64,000 nucleotides of DNA from contig CANRFO010000006.1 of NCBI GenBank assembly GCA_947629925.1, positions 92,265 to 156,264 on the forward strand. Direction: 5' to 3'. Positions within the stretch are counted from its first letter, which is position 1; each line of letters begins with the position of its first letter. Below are positions 1 through 7,750 of the stretch, one piece after another. A program made the position numbers and the translations under genes. The notes under the pieces are model-generated. The model was not told where the DNA came from. It saw only the letters and a program-made list of their open reading frames with translations, and did no database searches. This DNA is from an uncultured Ruminiclostridium sp. (GTDB lineage: Bacteria > Bacillota > Clostridia > Oscillospirales > Ruminococcaceae).

Positions 1-1218
1 ATAATGACCTGTATCGTGGCTATGGAGCATATCGCCGACCTTGACGCCAAGGTCATCATCACCTACGACGCGAACAACGAATTCTGGGAGGGCGACCCCA
101 ACAAGAGCGACGTTTCAAACTGCGCGCTTGAGGCGGGGCAGGAAAATATCACCTTCCGCGACTGCCTTTACGGGCTTATGGTCCCGTCGGGCTGCGACGC
201 GGCAAACGTTCTTGCGCTGAATATCTCAGGCTCTATCCCCGAATTTGTGGAGCTGATGAATCAGAAAGCGCAGGAGATAGGCTGCACGGGAACTCATTTT
301 TCCAACGCTCACGGGCTGTGGGAGGCGGACAACTATTCCACCCCCTATGATATGTACCTTATTTCCCGCTATGCTTATGACAATGTTCCGGGATTTATGG
401 AGATATGCGACACGCAGTCCTATGATTTTCCGCCTAACGAGTGGAATCCCGACGGATACACAAAATATACCTCCAATCCCCTTATAACTCCAAGCTCCGA
501 TTTTTATCTCGACTATGTCCACGGCATAAAGACGGGGAGCATAAACTACTACTACGACGACGCGGGAACTCACGAAGGCGGGCGCTGCCTTGTGTCCACC
601 GCCAGAAAAAACGGCTACAACTATATGCTTGTCACCATGCAGGCGCCTTATTTCAACGACGCGGGGGAAAGCTACAATTATTCCGCCCTTGACCACTACA
701 ATCTGTATGAATGGGCTTTGAACAACTTTGTTTACGCCACCGTTGTCCCCGAAGGCTCTATATGCGCCGAGGTGGACGTGGAGCAGGGCGAGGAGGATCG
801 TTTGCAGTTAGTCACCGACTTTTCCTTCTCCACCCTTTTGCCCAATGAGCTGGCGGAAGCTATCGCCGAGGGAGGAACAGGACCGATACAGAAAAAAGTG
901 ACCTATCTGTATGAGCAGGTCATAGCGCCCGTAACAAAGGGCGAGGTGCTGGCGCAGATGGACGTTATATATCAGGACGAGGTCATCGCGACTATGGACC
1001 TTGTGGCGGTGAAGTCTGTGGAGCGCTCCCAGCTTGCCTATGTGGCGGACAGGGCAAGGTCGCTTTTTGACACCTCATGGTTCCTGCCGCTTATCGCGCT
1101 GCTGATAGTGCTTATACTGACTGTGGCGGTGCTTATGGTGATACGCCGCAGAAGACTTGTCCGCGAGGCTAAGCGTAAAGCCCGCAGAGCCGCAAGAAGC
1201 GGAGTAAAATACAGATGA
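1..1218 (+). CDS. D-alanyl-D-alanine carboxypeptidase (PBP5/DacF type), 5' truncated
   Basis: Serine-type peptidase S11 family enzyme that trims the terminal D-Ala of peptidoglycan stem peptides outside the membrane. The window edge cuts the gene. The visible reading frame opens with IMTCIVAMEH, which in the family directly follows the active-site SxxK motif, so the signal peptide and SxxK lie upstream. Visible are SGCDAAN in the SxN motif position (about residue 62 counting from the first Met), KTG (residues 176-178), a C-terminal beta domain, and one membrane segment (FLPLIALLIVLIL) followed by a very basic tail. The SxN motif carries Cys where Asn is usual. The stop overlaps the start of rlmH by 4 nt (ATGA), so the two are translationally coupled. 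The family call is secure; the exact paralogue is not. Confidence 0.9.
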   Translation: MMTCIVAMEHIADLDAKVIITYDANNEFWEGDPNKSDVSNCALEAGQENITFRDCLYGLMVPSGCDAANVLALNISGSIPEFVELMNQKAQEIGCTGTHFSNAHGLWEADNYSTPYDMYLISRYAYDNVPGFMEICDTQSYDFPPNEWNPDGYTKYTSNPLITPSSDFYLDYVHGIKTGSINYYYDDAGTHEGGRCLVSTARKNGYNYMLVTMQAPYFNDAGESYNYSALDHYNLYEWALNNFVYATVVPEGSICAEVDVEQGEEDRLQLVTDFSFSTLLPNELAEAIAEGGTGPIQKKVTYLYEQVIAPVTKGEVLAQMDVIYQDEVIATMDLVAVKSVERSQLAYVADRARSLFDTSWFLPLIALLIVLILTVAVLMVIRRRRLVREAKRKARRAARSGVKYR

Positions 1219-1694
1219 ACCTGACCCTTATATGCGTTGGAAAGCTGAAGGAGGAATATTTCCGCTCAGCCGCCGCCGAATACGAGAAAAGACTTTCTGC
1301 GTTCTGCCGCTTCAGCGTCCGTGTGATTGAGCCTGAACGCCTTCCCGAAGAGCCTTCGGCGGCGGAGATAAACGCCGCCCTTGAAAAAGAAGGCGAAAGG
1401 ATACTGAAAAGTATCCCCGATCTTGCTTTTGTCACTGCGATGTGCGTAGAAGGAAAGCAGCTGGGCAGCGAAAAGCTGGCGGCGGTGCTGGAAAAAGCGG
1501 CGGCAGAGGGAAACAAAACGGCGGTGTTCATCATAGGAAGCTCTTACGGGCTTTGCGAAAAGGTCAAGTCCGCCGCAAGGCAAAGGCTTTCCATGTCGGA
1601 GATGACCTTTCCTCATCAGCTCGCGCGGGTAATGCTCACGGAGCAGCTTTACCGCGCCCAAACCATAATAAACAACAGAAAGTATCATAAATAG
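1215..1694 (+). CDS. rlmH: 23S rRNA (pseudouridine1915-N3)-methyltransferase RlmH
   Basis: SPOUT-family methyltransferase that methylates pseudouridine 1915 in helix 69 of 23S rRNA, using SAM. At 159 aa it has the usual length. It starts MNLTLICVGKLKEEYF and carries the knot region FIIGSSYGLCEKV and the C-terminal signature MTFPHQLARVMLTEQLYRA ending in YHK, all typical of RlmH. The Gly-rich loop reads GSSYG rather than the commoner GGSxG. The start overlaps the carboxypeptidase stop by 4 nt, suggesting one transcript. Confidence 0.95.
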   Translation: MNLTLICVGKLKEEYFRSAAAEYEKRLSAFCRFSVRVIEPERLPEEPSAAEINAALEKEGERILKSIPDLAFVTAMCVEGKQLGSEKLAAVLEKAAAEGNKTAVFIIGSSYGLCEKVKSAARQRLSMSEMTFPHQLARVMLTEQLYRAQTIINNRKYHK

Positions 1695-1717
1695 GCATAT
1701 ATAAACAGGAACGGGAA

Positions 1718-3301
1718 ATGAATAACGGGCGGGAATATCTTCCGCCGCAGCGAAAGGAGAAGCGCTTTGCCTCGGCGGGCGCGGTTTCGGATTTGAAGGT
1801 AACAAAACAATTTTATCCCGCGGTGTGCATGATATCTGGACTTGCCATAATCGCGGCGGGAATATTCATACTGGCGGCAGGAGACCTTGCGCTGGCGGTG
1901 GTGAGCTTTCTGGGCGGAGGCGTCGCCGTCGTCCACGGAATAACCATCGGGACCTCGGCGCTTGCGCGGAAAAAGATGATCTCCCCTGATTCCTTCCGAA
2001 GTCTGGGAGCAAGCTGCTTTTTTAATATAGGTATAGGCATTATGCTCATGCTCCTGCCGTTCATGCGCATGATACCTGTATATATCATATTTACGGTCTA
2101 TATCATCATAAACGCGCTGATAAAGCTGGTGGATTATATCCTTGACCTGAGGGACAACGTTCCGGGACGGCTTTACGAGCTTATCATGTTCGTGTTCTTC
2201 GCCGTATTCGGCGTACTTATGGCGTGCGTTCCCGGAATGGGTTCTGCGGCGCTGTTTATCGTATCGGGACTTTACTGTATCATCTACGGGGCGTTCCTTT
2301 TGTGGGACGGAGTTTTTCAAATGCTCCCCGTAAGGATAAAAAGCAAGATAAACCGAAAGATGAGCATGCCTATGCCCGTCATCCTCTCATCTCTCAGACC
2401 GTTCGTAAGGCTGAAGGCGAATATCCGCAGGCGCCTGCTCAATCCCGAAGAGGAGACAGGCGGGTTAAAGCCGTTTTTCCCTCCCGAAAAGGAGACCGAC
2501 GTGCCTCCCGATATGGAGGTGCTTATCCATGTGAGCGAGTGCGGCTTCGGAATAATGGGACACTGTGACCTTTGCTTTGAGGGGGAGATAATCTCCTACG
2601 GTTCTTACGACCTTACCTCCACCTCCCTTTTCGGCGGAGTGGGCGACGGCATATTTGTCGTGGGCAGGAAAGAGCCTTATATAAGATTTTACGTCACCTC
2701 GACCCCGCGCGAGATATACGGCTACGGCTTCCGCCTCACCGAAGAGCAAAAAGCCGTCGTAAGGCAGGAGATAGCGCAGATAAAGGCCATGGCTTATCCG
2801 TGGGAAACGCCGCTTCAGCAAATACTGAAAAACGACCCCGATGCGAAGGGCGAGGCGGCGCAGGACTGGGGCAGCAAGCTCTGGAACTGTACGGGAGCGG
2901 ATTTTTTCAAATTCCGCGAAGGAAAGATGAAGACCTATTTCGTGCTTACCTCCAACTGCGTCATGATGACGGACATGATAGTGCGAAAGGCGAGCATAGA
3001 CGTTATCCCGCCGAGGAACGTGTTCACGCCCGGCGGATATTACGATTATCTTGAGCATGTGCTTTCGATGAGCGGGTCACCCGTGTTCTGCCGCACGGTG
3101 TACAACCGATATACTACCGTCGGCTGGCAGTATAAGCCCCGCGCCGCTTATTCCGACCCTATGCTGGAAATGCGCAGCGAAACGGAAGCGAACCGTCTTG
3201 CCAGCGAGAAACAGGGCAGGAAGAACGACCGCCGCAAAAAGAGGGAGCATAAGCGTTCCCGAAAAAAGGCGGAGCAGGATATGACCGCGCAGGCGGAATA
3301 A
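1718..3301 (+). CDS. DUF308/HdeD-like membrane protein with a possible permuted-papain C-terminal domain
   Basis: A 527-aa protein not assignable to a characterised gene. Residues about 28-200 hold some six hydrophobic segments arranged in pairs, like the HdeD/DUF308 family (for example VCMISGLAIIAAGIFILA and LYELIMFVFFAVFGVLMA). A soluble domain of about 260 residues follows. It contains HVSECGFGIMGHCDLCF, then a GxxISYGSYD stretch, and later LTSNCVMMTDMIV. A His segment followed downstream by an NC-type Cys is the order in circularly permuted papain-like folds (DUF4105/NlpC-P60 relatives). Catalysis is inference only. The tail is strongly basic (KNDRRKKREHKRSRKK). The start is ATG 1718, 23 nt after rlmH. 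Confidence 0.55.
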   Translation: MNNGREYLPPQRKEKRFASAGAVSDLKVTKQFYPAVCMISGLAIIAAGIFILAAGDLALAVVSFLGGGVAVVHGITIGTSALARKKMISPDSFRSLGASCFFNIGIGIMLMLLPFMRMIPVYIIFTVYIIINALIKLVDYILDLRDNVPGRLYELIMFVFFAVFGVLMACVPGMGSAALFIVSGLYCIIYGAFLLWDGVFQMLPVRIKSKINRKMSMPMPVILSSLRPFVRLKANIRRRLLNPEEETGGLKPFFPPEKETDVPPDMEVLIHVSECGFGIMGHCDLCFEGEIISYGSYDLTSTSLFGGVGDGIFVVGRKEPYIRFYVTSTPREIYGYGFRLTEEQKAVVRQEIAQIKAMAYPWETPLQQILKNDPDAKGEAAQDWGSKLWNCTGADFFKFREGKMKTYFVLTSNCVMMTDMIVRKASIDVIPPRNVFTPGGYYDYLEHVLSMSGSPVFCRTVYNRYTTVGWQYKPRAAYSDPMLEMRSETEANRLASEKQGRKNDRRKKREHKRSRKKAEQDMTAQAE

Positions 3302-3336
3302 CAACTTAAAATACAGCAGCTGTAAAGGAGCGTATT

Positions 3337-4440
3337 ATGAGCCGCAATATCGACTATATGGACAAATTTGAGGGGGCGCTGATAGGAAGCGCGGTAGGCG
3401 ACGCTTTCGGCTATCCCCTGACAAAAAAGAGCTTTGAGCAGATATGTGAGGACTATGAGAAGGACGGCGCGCTTGAGCTTTCGGTGAGCCGACGGACAAA
3501 AACCGCGCTCTTTACCGAGGCGACGCAGATGAGCCTCTTTACCGCCGACGGCATACTCTGGGCGCATAACGAGCATGCGGACTATGAAAACAGCGCGGTG
3601 GCGAATTATGTTTTTTATTCCTATCAGCTGTGGCTTTATATGCAGACCAAGACCATAGCGGGACGGGAGTATGAGTGGATATTCGATAAAAAGCAGAACC
3701 CGAACCTTTCCTCCCTGCTGAAGCACAAGGGACTGGGCAAGGCGAGAAGAACGAACGATACGAATATAGACGCCCTGCTGGACGCGAGGAACGGCGTTTT
3801 CGGCACCCTCGGAAAAAGCGTGAACGCCAACGACGACAACGGCGCGGTAAAGCGCGTCGTTCCCGTGGGACTGTACTACGGGCAGAATATAGAAATGGCG
3901 TTCAGGATAGGCTGCGACGTGGGAGCGATAACCCATTCCGCTCCCGACGGCTATCTGCCCTGCGGGGTCTACGCCGCGATAGTTTCACAGCTTTTGGAGG
4001 ACAAAGGCGTTGACGAATCGGTGAGGGCGGCGATGGAGATACTTGCCACCTATCAGGGAAACGAAAACACTTATAAAGCTCTTGAAAAAGCGATGGAGCT
4101 GGCGGACGACGAGGACACCGACCCGCAGGACGGCGTGGGTGAGCTGGGGGACGGAAAGAGCGCCGTTTCCTGCCTTGCGATAGCGGTTTACTGCGCCGTT
4201 CTGCACCAGACGAACTATATGTATGCGGTGGAGCTTGCCGCCAATCACGACGGGGACAGCTCCGCCTGCGCCGCCGTTGCAGGCGGTATACTCGGCGCAT
4301 GGTACGGGCTGAAAAAGCTGCCGAAAAAATGGACGAAAAAAGTTCAGTACCGCAACTTGCTTGAAACGGTGGCGGACGTGCTTTACGACAAATCCGCCTA
4401 CGCCGACGAAGAAGACGACGATGAGGACGACGAGGACTGA
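3337..4440 (+). CDS. ADP-ribosylglycohydrolase (DraG/ARH) family protein with altered metal ligands
   Basis: The 367-aa ARH fold is recognisable from FEGALIGSAVGDAFGYPL near the N-terminus, FTEATQMSLFTADGILWA, ITHSAPDGYLPCGVYAAIV, and the C-terminal NHDGDSSACAAVAGGILGAWYG. Family enzymes remove ADP-ribose from proteins or small molecules using two Mg ions held by TDDT and GDTDS-type motifs. Here the first reads TEAT and the second GDSSAC, so several metal ligands are changed. Activity is therefore doubtful. The tail is a run of Asp/Glu (about 13 residues). AAGGAG lies 8 nt before the ATG. The WYL regulator follows after 17 nt, so they are probably co-transcribed. Confidence 0.8.
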   Translation: MSRNIDYMDKFEGALIGSAVGDAFGYPLTKKSFEQICEDYEKDGALELSVSRRTKTALFTEATQMSLFTADGILWAHNEHADYENSAVANYVFYSYQLWLYMQTKTIAGREYEWIFDKKQNPNLSSLLKHKGLGKARRTNDTNIDALLDARNGVFGTLGKSVNANDDNGAVKRVVPVGLYYGQNIEMAFRIGCDVGAITHSAPDGYLPCGVYAAIVSQLLEDKGVDESVRAAMEILATYQGNENTYKALEKAMELADDEDTDPQDGVGELGDGKSAVSCLAIAVYCAVLHQTNYMYAVELAANHDGDSSACAAVAGGILGAWYGLKKLPKKWTKKVQYRNLLETVADVLYDKSAYADEEDDDEDDED

Positions 4441-4457
4441 GGAAGGGAGCTTATTTT

Positions 4458-5441
4458 ATGCCTAAATCAGCAAATCAGAAGCAAAAGCTGCTTATTCTGG
4501 AGCGAATTTTCAGGGAGGAAACGGACGAGGAACACGGTCTTTCCATTTCCCAGCTTGAGGAACTGCTGACCCGCATGGGTATAGCCTGCGAGAGAAAATC
4601 CCTTTACAGCGACCTTGAAACGCTGCGTCAGGTGGGGCTTGACATAGTTTCCGACCGTCGGGCGAGGAACACGGTCTATTTCCTGGGAGAGCGGGAATTT
4701 GAAGAGCCTGAGCTTCACCTGCTGGCAAGCGCGGTGGCAAGCTCCAAGTTCATCAGCAACCGCAAGTCGGTGAGCCTTATAAACAAGCTTGCCCGCCTTG
4801 CGGGAAAATATCAGGGGAGCCGCCTTGTGCGCCAGATGATAGTGAGCGACCGTGTAAAATCCACCAACGAGAGCATTTATTACAATATAAGCTATGTAAA
4901 TGAGGCGATCTGCGGAAAGAAGCAGATAAGCTTTTTATACTACAACTACGACAGCCGCAAGAAAAAAGTCTATCATAACGATAAAGAGCCGCTGAAGGTA
5001 ACGCCCCGCGCTCTTGTCTGGAAGGACGAGAATTACTACGTTGTGGGCTGGTACGAGAAATACGGTAAGTATGTGAATTTCCGCGCCGACAAGATGGAGC
5101 GTGTGACGGTGCTTGACGAGCCTGCGTTCAAGGACGCGGAATTTGACATAGGACGCCACTGCGGGCGGCTTTTCGGAATGTACGGCGGTCACGGCGAGCG
5201 CGTCACGCTGCGCTTTGACAATTCCCTTGCGGGAGTTGCGGTGGATAGGTTCGGAACGGGAACGACGTTTCTTGTCAGCGATGAAAACAGCTTTGAGCTG
5301 AAAGCGGAGCTTGATGTGAGTCCCGTGTTTTTCGGCTGGCTTTTCCAGTTCGGGGATAAGGCCGAGATAGTTTCCCCCGAAGAGGTAAGGCGTGAGTTCA
5401 AGCGTTATGCGCTGGACACACTGAAACAGTACAGAAAATAA
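4458..5441 (+). CDS. WYL-domain transcriptional regulator
   Basis: A 327-aa DeoR/YafY-like regulator. The N-terminal winged helix (residues about 5-75, with SISQLEELLTRMGIACERKSLYSDLETLRQVG) should bind DNA. A WYL domain follows, with KVTPRALVWKDENYYVVGWYE and YVNFRADKMERV, a module known to sense small ligands or nucleic acids in other regulators. A C-terminal WCX-like region ends the protein. It sits 17 nt after the ADP-ribosylglycohydrolase and about 90 nt before the sugar genes, so either neighbour could be the target. Nothing in the sequence decides the ligand. Confidence 0.88.
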   Translation: MPKSANQKQKLLILERIFREETDEEHGLSISQLEELLTRMGIACERKSLYSDLETLRQVGLDIVSDRRARNTVYFLGEREFEEPELHLLASAVASSKFISNRKSVSLINKLARLAGKYQGSRLVRQMIVSDRVKSTNESIYYNISYVNEAICGKKQISFLYYNYDSRKKKVYHNDKEPLKVTPRALVWKDENYYVVGWYEKYGKYVNFRADKMERVTVLDEPAFKDAEFDIGRHCGRLFGMYGGHGERVTLRFDNSLAGVAVDRFGTGTTFLVSDENSFELKAELDVSPVFFGWLFQFGDKAEIVSPEEVRREFKRYALDTLKQYRK

Positions 5442-5479
5442 TTGCAGCGCCGCCGTTTTCGCGCTGCCCGAATAAAAAA

Positions 5480-5509
5480 GGCTGCGCCGCTCAGGGATAC
5501 GGCGCCGCC
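5480..5509. other. GC-rich stem-loop between WYL gene and fucA
   Basis: A ten-base-pair stem with one mismatch (5480-5489 with 5500-5509) around a ten-base loop, ending 24 nt before the fucA start. Read on the minus strand it is followed by TTTTTTATT, like a minus-strand terminator, although no minus-strand gene precedes it. On the plus strand another stem (GCAGCGC/GCGCTGC, about 5444-5467) lies just upstream. Role uncertain. Confidence 0.35.
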
Positions 5510-5533
5510 GCTTCAATAAGGAGGAATTTTACA

Positions 5534-6205
5534 ATGACGGAAAACGAAGCTCGCGAAGCCATATGCGAGGTAGGACACAATTTATGGCAGTTAGGCTTTG
5601 TCGCCGCCAATGACGGCAACATCTCCGTAAAGCTGGACGAGGACGTGTTCCTTGCTACCCCCACGGGTACCAGCAAGCGCATACTCCGCCCCGAAATGCT
5701 GATAATGGTAAACGGCAAGAACGAGGTCATAAAGGAGGCAAAGGGCTACAAGCCCTCCTCCGAGTTCAAGCTGCACCTGCGCTGCTATAAGGAAAGACCT
5801 GAGATAAACGCCGTGGTACACGCTCACCCGCCCACAGCTACGGGCTTTGCGATAGCACATGTACCGCTGGACGACTACTCCATGCCCGAAGCTATAATCT
5901 TTCTGGGAAGCGTTCCCATCGCGCCTTATGACACGCCCGGCTCAGTAGGGCTGGCGGACTCTATAATTCCTTTCTTAAAGGAACACGACACCATTTTAAT
6001 GGAAAATCACGGCGCGGTATGCGTGGGCGTTGACCTGACGCAGGCGTATTACAGAATGGAAACGCTGGAGCATTACGCCAAGGTCTCCCTTGTTGCAAGA
6101 CAGCTTGGCGGCGCTCATCCGCTGCCCAAGGACAAGATAGACGAGTGCGTTGAGATAGGAAAGAGCTTCCCTATCCGCCACCCCGGCTACAAGAAATATT
6201 CTTGA
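5534..6205 (+). CDS. fucA: class II aldolase, L-fuculose-1-phosphate aldolase type
   Basis: Zinc-dependent class II aldolase of 223 aa that would split L-fuculose-1-phosphate (or the related rhamnulose-1-phosphate) to dihydroxyacetone phosphate and lactaldehyde in the cytosol. The predicted zinc site is complete: Glu77 in SSEFKLH, His96 and His98 in VVHAHPP, and His159 in MENHG, each shifted by four from E. coli FucA numbering. ANDGNIS and TPTGTSK match the phosphate-binding segments. GGAGG precedes the ATG. A rhamnulokinase-like kinase follows 45 nt later, so the pair forms a deoxy-sugar catabolic unit. Which deoxy sugar is used cannot be read from the sequence. Confidence 0.85.
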   Translation: MTENEAREAICEVGHNLWQLGFVAANDGNISVKLDEDVFLATPTGTSKRILRPEMLIMVNGKNEVIKEAKGYKPSSEFKLHLRCYKERPEINAVVHAHPPTATGFAIAHVPLDDYSMPEAIIFLGSVPIAPYDTPGSVGLADSIIPFLKEHDTILMENHGAVCVGVDLTQAYYRMETLEHYAKVSLVARQLGGAHPLPKDKIDECVEIGKSFPIRHPGYKKYS

Positions 6206-6221
6206 TAATTACAGGAGAAAA

Positions 6222-6237
6222 GGCGGTATTTACCGCC
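6222..6237 (+). other. perfect hairpin in the fucA-rhaB spacer
   Basis: GGCGGTA TT TACCGCC forms a 7-bp stem between the aldolase stop and the kinase ribosome-binding site. There is no T-run, so it is more likely an mRNA-stability or spacing element than a terminator. Confidence 0.4.
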
Positions 6238-6250
6238 GAAATAACGGAAG

Positions 6251-7672
6251 ATGAAAAAAGTCCTTATATTTGATTTCGGAGCCTCCTCAGGCAGAGCGCT
6301 CCTTTGCAGCTATGAGAACAAAAGCTTTATTTCCAACGAGATACACCGCTTCACAAACAACGCAGTCAATGTTGACGGAACTCTATGCTGGAATATCGAC
6401 ATGATTTTCAAAGAGGTGGACAAGGCGCTGGATAAAGCCTTTGACTACGGCTTTGACGCAGTATCGGTGGACACATGGGGAGTAGATTTCGCCCTGCTGG
6501 ACAAAAACGGCGGCTTTGTGCAGAAGCCTGTTTCCTACCGCGACGGCCGCACCGACGGAATGCCTGAAAAGCTGTTTCAGAAAATATCCGAAAAGGAGCT
6601 TTACGAAGCTTCGGGCATAAAGCAAATGCCGATAAACACCATGTATCAGCTTCTGGCGATACAGGAAAAAAATCCGAAGCTCCTTGCAAAGTCGCATCAT
6701 ATGCTTATGATGCCCGACCTTATAAATTACCGCCTCACGGGAATAATGGCGAACGAATACACCGAAGCCACCACCACGGGACTTATTGACCCGACGGCCA
6801 AGGACTGGAACCACGCTCTCATAGAAAAGCTGGGCTTCCCCAAGCGCCTTTTCGGCAAGCTCATCATGCCGGGCGAAAAGATAGGGAACCTGAAAGCGGA
6901 GTACACCGACACTCAGATACCCGTTTTCGCCGCTCCCTCACACGACACAGCGGCGGCGGTGCTTGCCGTTCCCTCCGATGAAAAGCGGTTCGCCTTCATA
7001 AGCTGCGGAACGTGGGCGCTGTTCGGGACGGAGCTTCAGGAGCCGATAATAAACGACGAAGCCATGAAAAGCGACCTTACCAACGAGGGCGGCTACGGCG
7101 GAACGGTGACTTTCCTGAAAAATATCACGGGAACATGGTTTTTGCAGGAGTGCCGCAGATTTTTCAACGCAGGCGGCGAGGTGTTCACCTTTAACGATAT
7201 GGAGGCGTTTGCGAGAAGCGCAAAGCCTTTCATAGCAAAGATAAATCCAAACGACCCTTCCTTCATGAAAAGCGGGGATATGCCTCAGAAGGTGGCGGCG
7301 TACTGCGAACGGACGGGGCAGACAAGACCAAAGACCATAGCTCAGGTGCTGCGCGTTATTTACGAAAGCCTTGCGGCGGAGTTTGCCTCAACGCTGGAGT
7401 CGCTGGAAAAGCTCACGGGACACACCTACCCGTCGGTATACATTTTCGGCGGCGGCTCAAAGGATAAATTCCTGTGCCAGCTCACCGCAAACGCAACAGG
7501 CAGAACGGTGATCGCGGGTCCCACCGAGGCTACCGCTATCGGCAACGCCATGAGCACGCTGATAGCCTTGGGAGAGATAAAGGACGTGGCTGAGGCAAGG
7601 GCTGTTGTCCGCCGCGGGGCGGAAGTGAAAGAATTTGTTCCCGACTTTATGGACGGGGACGGAAGAAACTGA
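6251..7672 (+). CDS. rhaB: rhamnulokinase-type FGGY sugar kinase
   Basis: A 473-aa FGGY-family kinase that phosphorylates a ketose (L-rhamnulose by family similarity, possibly L-fuculose given the aldolase upstream). The N-terminal ATPase-fold segment is FDFGASSGRALL. Other family marks are DAVSVDTWGVDFALLD, KPVSYRDGRTDG, the second phosphate segment APSHDTAAAVLAVP with FISCGTWALFG, and the C-terminal VYIFGGGSKDKFLCQLTANATG. Length is normal for RhaB. It lies 45 nt after fucA and probably shares its transcript; pyk follows after 78 nt. Symbol given by similarity class, not by proven substrate. Confidence 0.82.
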   Translation: MKKVLIFDFGASSGRALLCSYENKSFISNEIHRFTNNAVNVDGTLCWNIDMIFKEVDKALDKAFDYGFDAVSVDTWGVDFALLDKNGGFVQKPVSYRDGRTDGMPEKLFQKISEKELYEASGIKQMPINTMYQLLAIQEKNPKLLAKSHHMLMMPDLINYRLTGIMANEYTEATTTGLIDPTAKDWNHALIEKLGFPKRLFGKLIMPGEKIGNLKAEYTDTQIPVFAAPSHDTAAAVLAVPSDEKRFAFISCGTWALFGTELQEPIINDEAMKSDLTNEGGYGGTVTFLKNITGTWFLQECRRFFNAGGEVFTFNDMEAFARSAKPFIAKINPNDPSFMKSGDMPQKVAAYCERTGQTRPKTIAQVLRVIYESLAAEFASTLESLEKLTGHTYPSVYIFGGGSKDKFLCQLTANATGRTVIAGPTEATAIGNAMSTLIALGEIKDVAEARAVVRRGAEVKEFVPDFMDGDGRN

Positions 7673-7750
7673 CGGTTTAGGCATATCTGTGCCGTTTGAT
7701 TTGCGGCGTACCGAAAACCGCCGCGACACTGTCAATTATCAGGGGGTATT

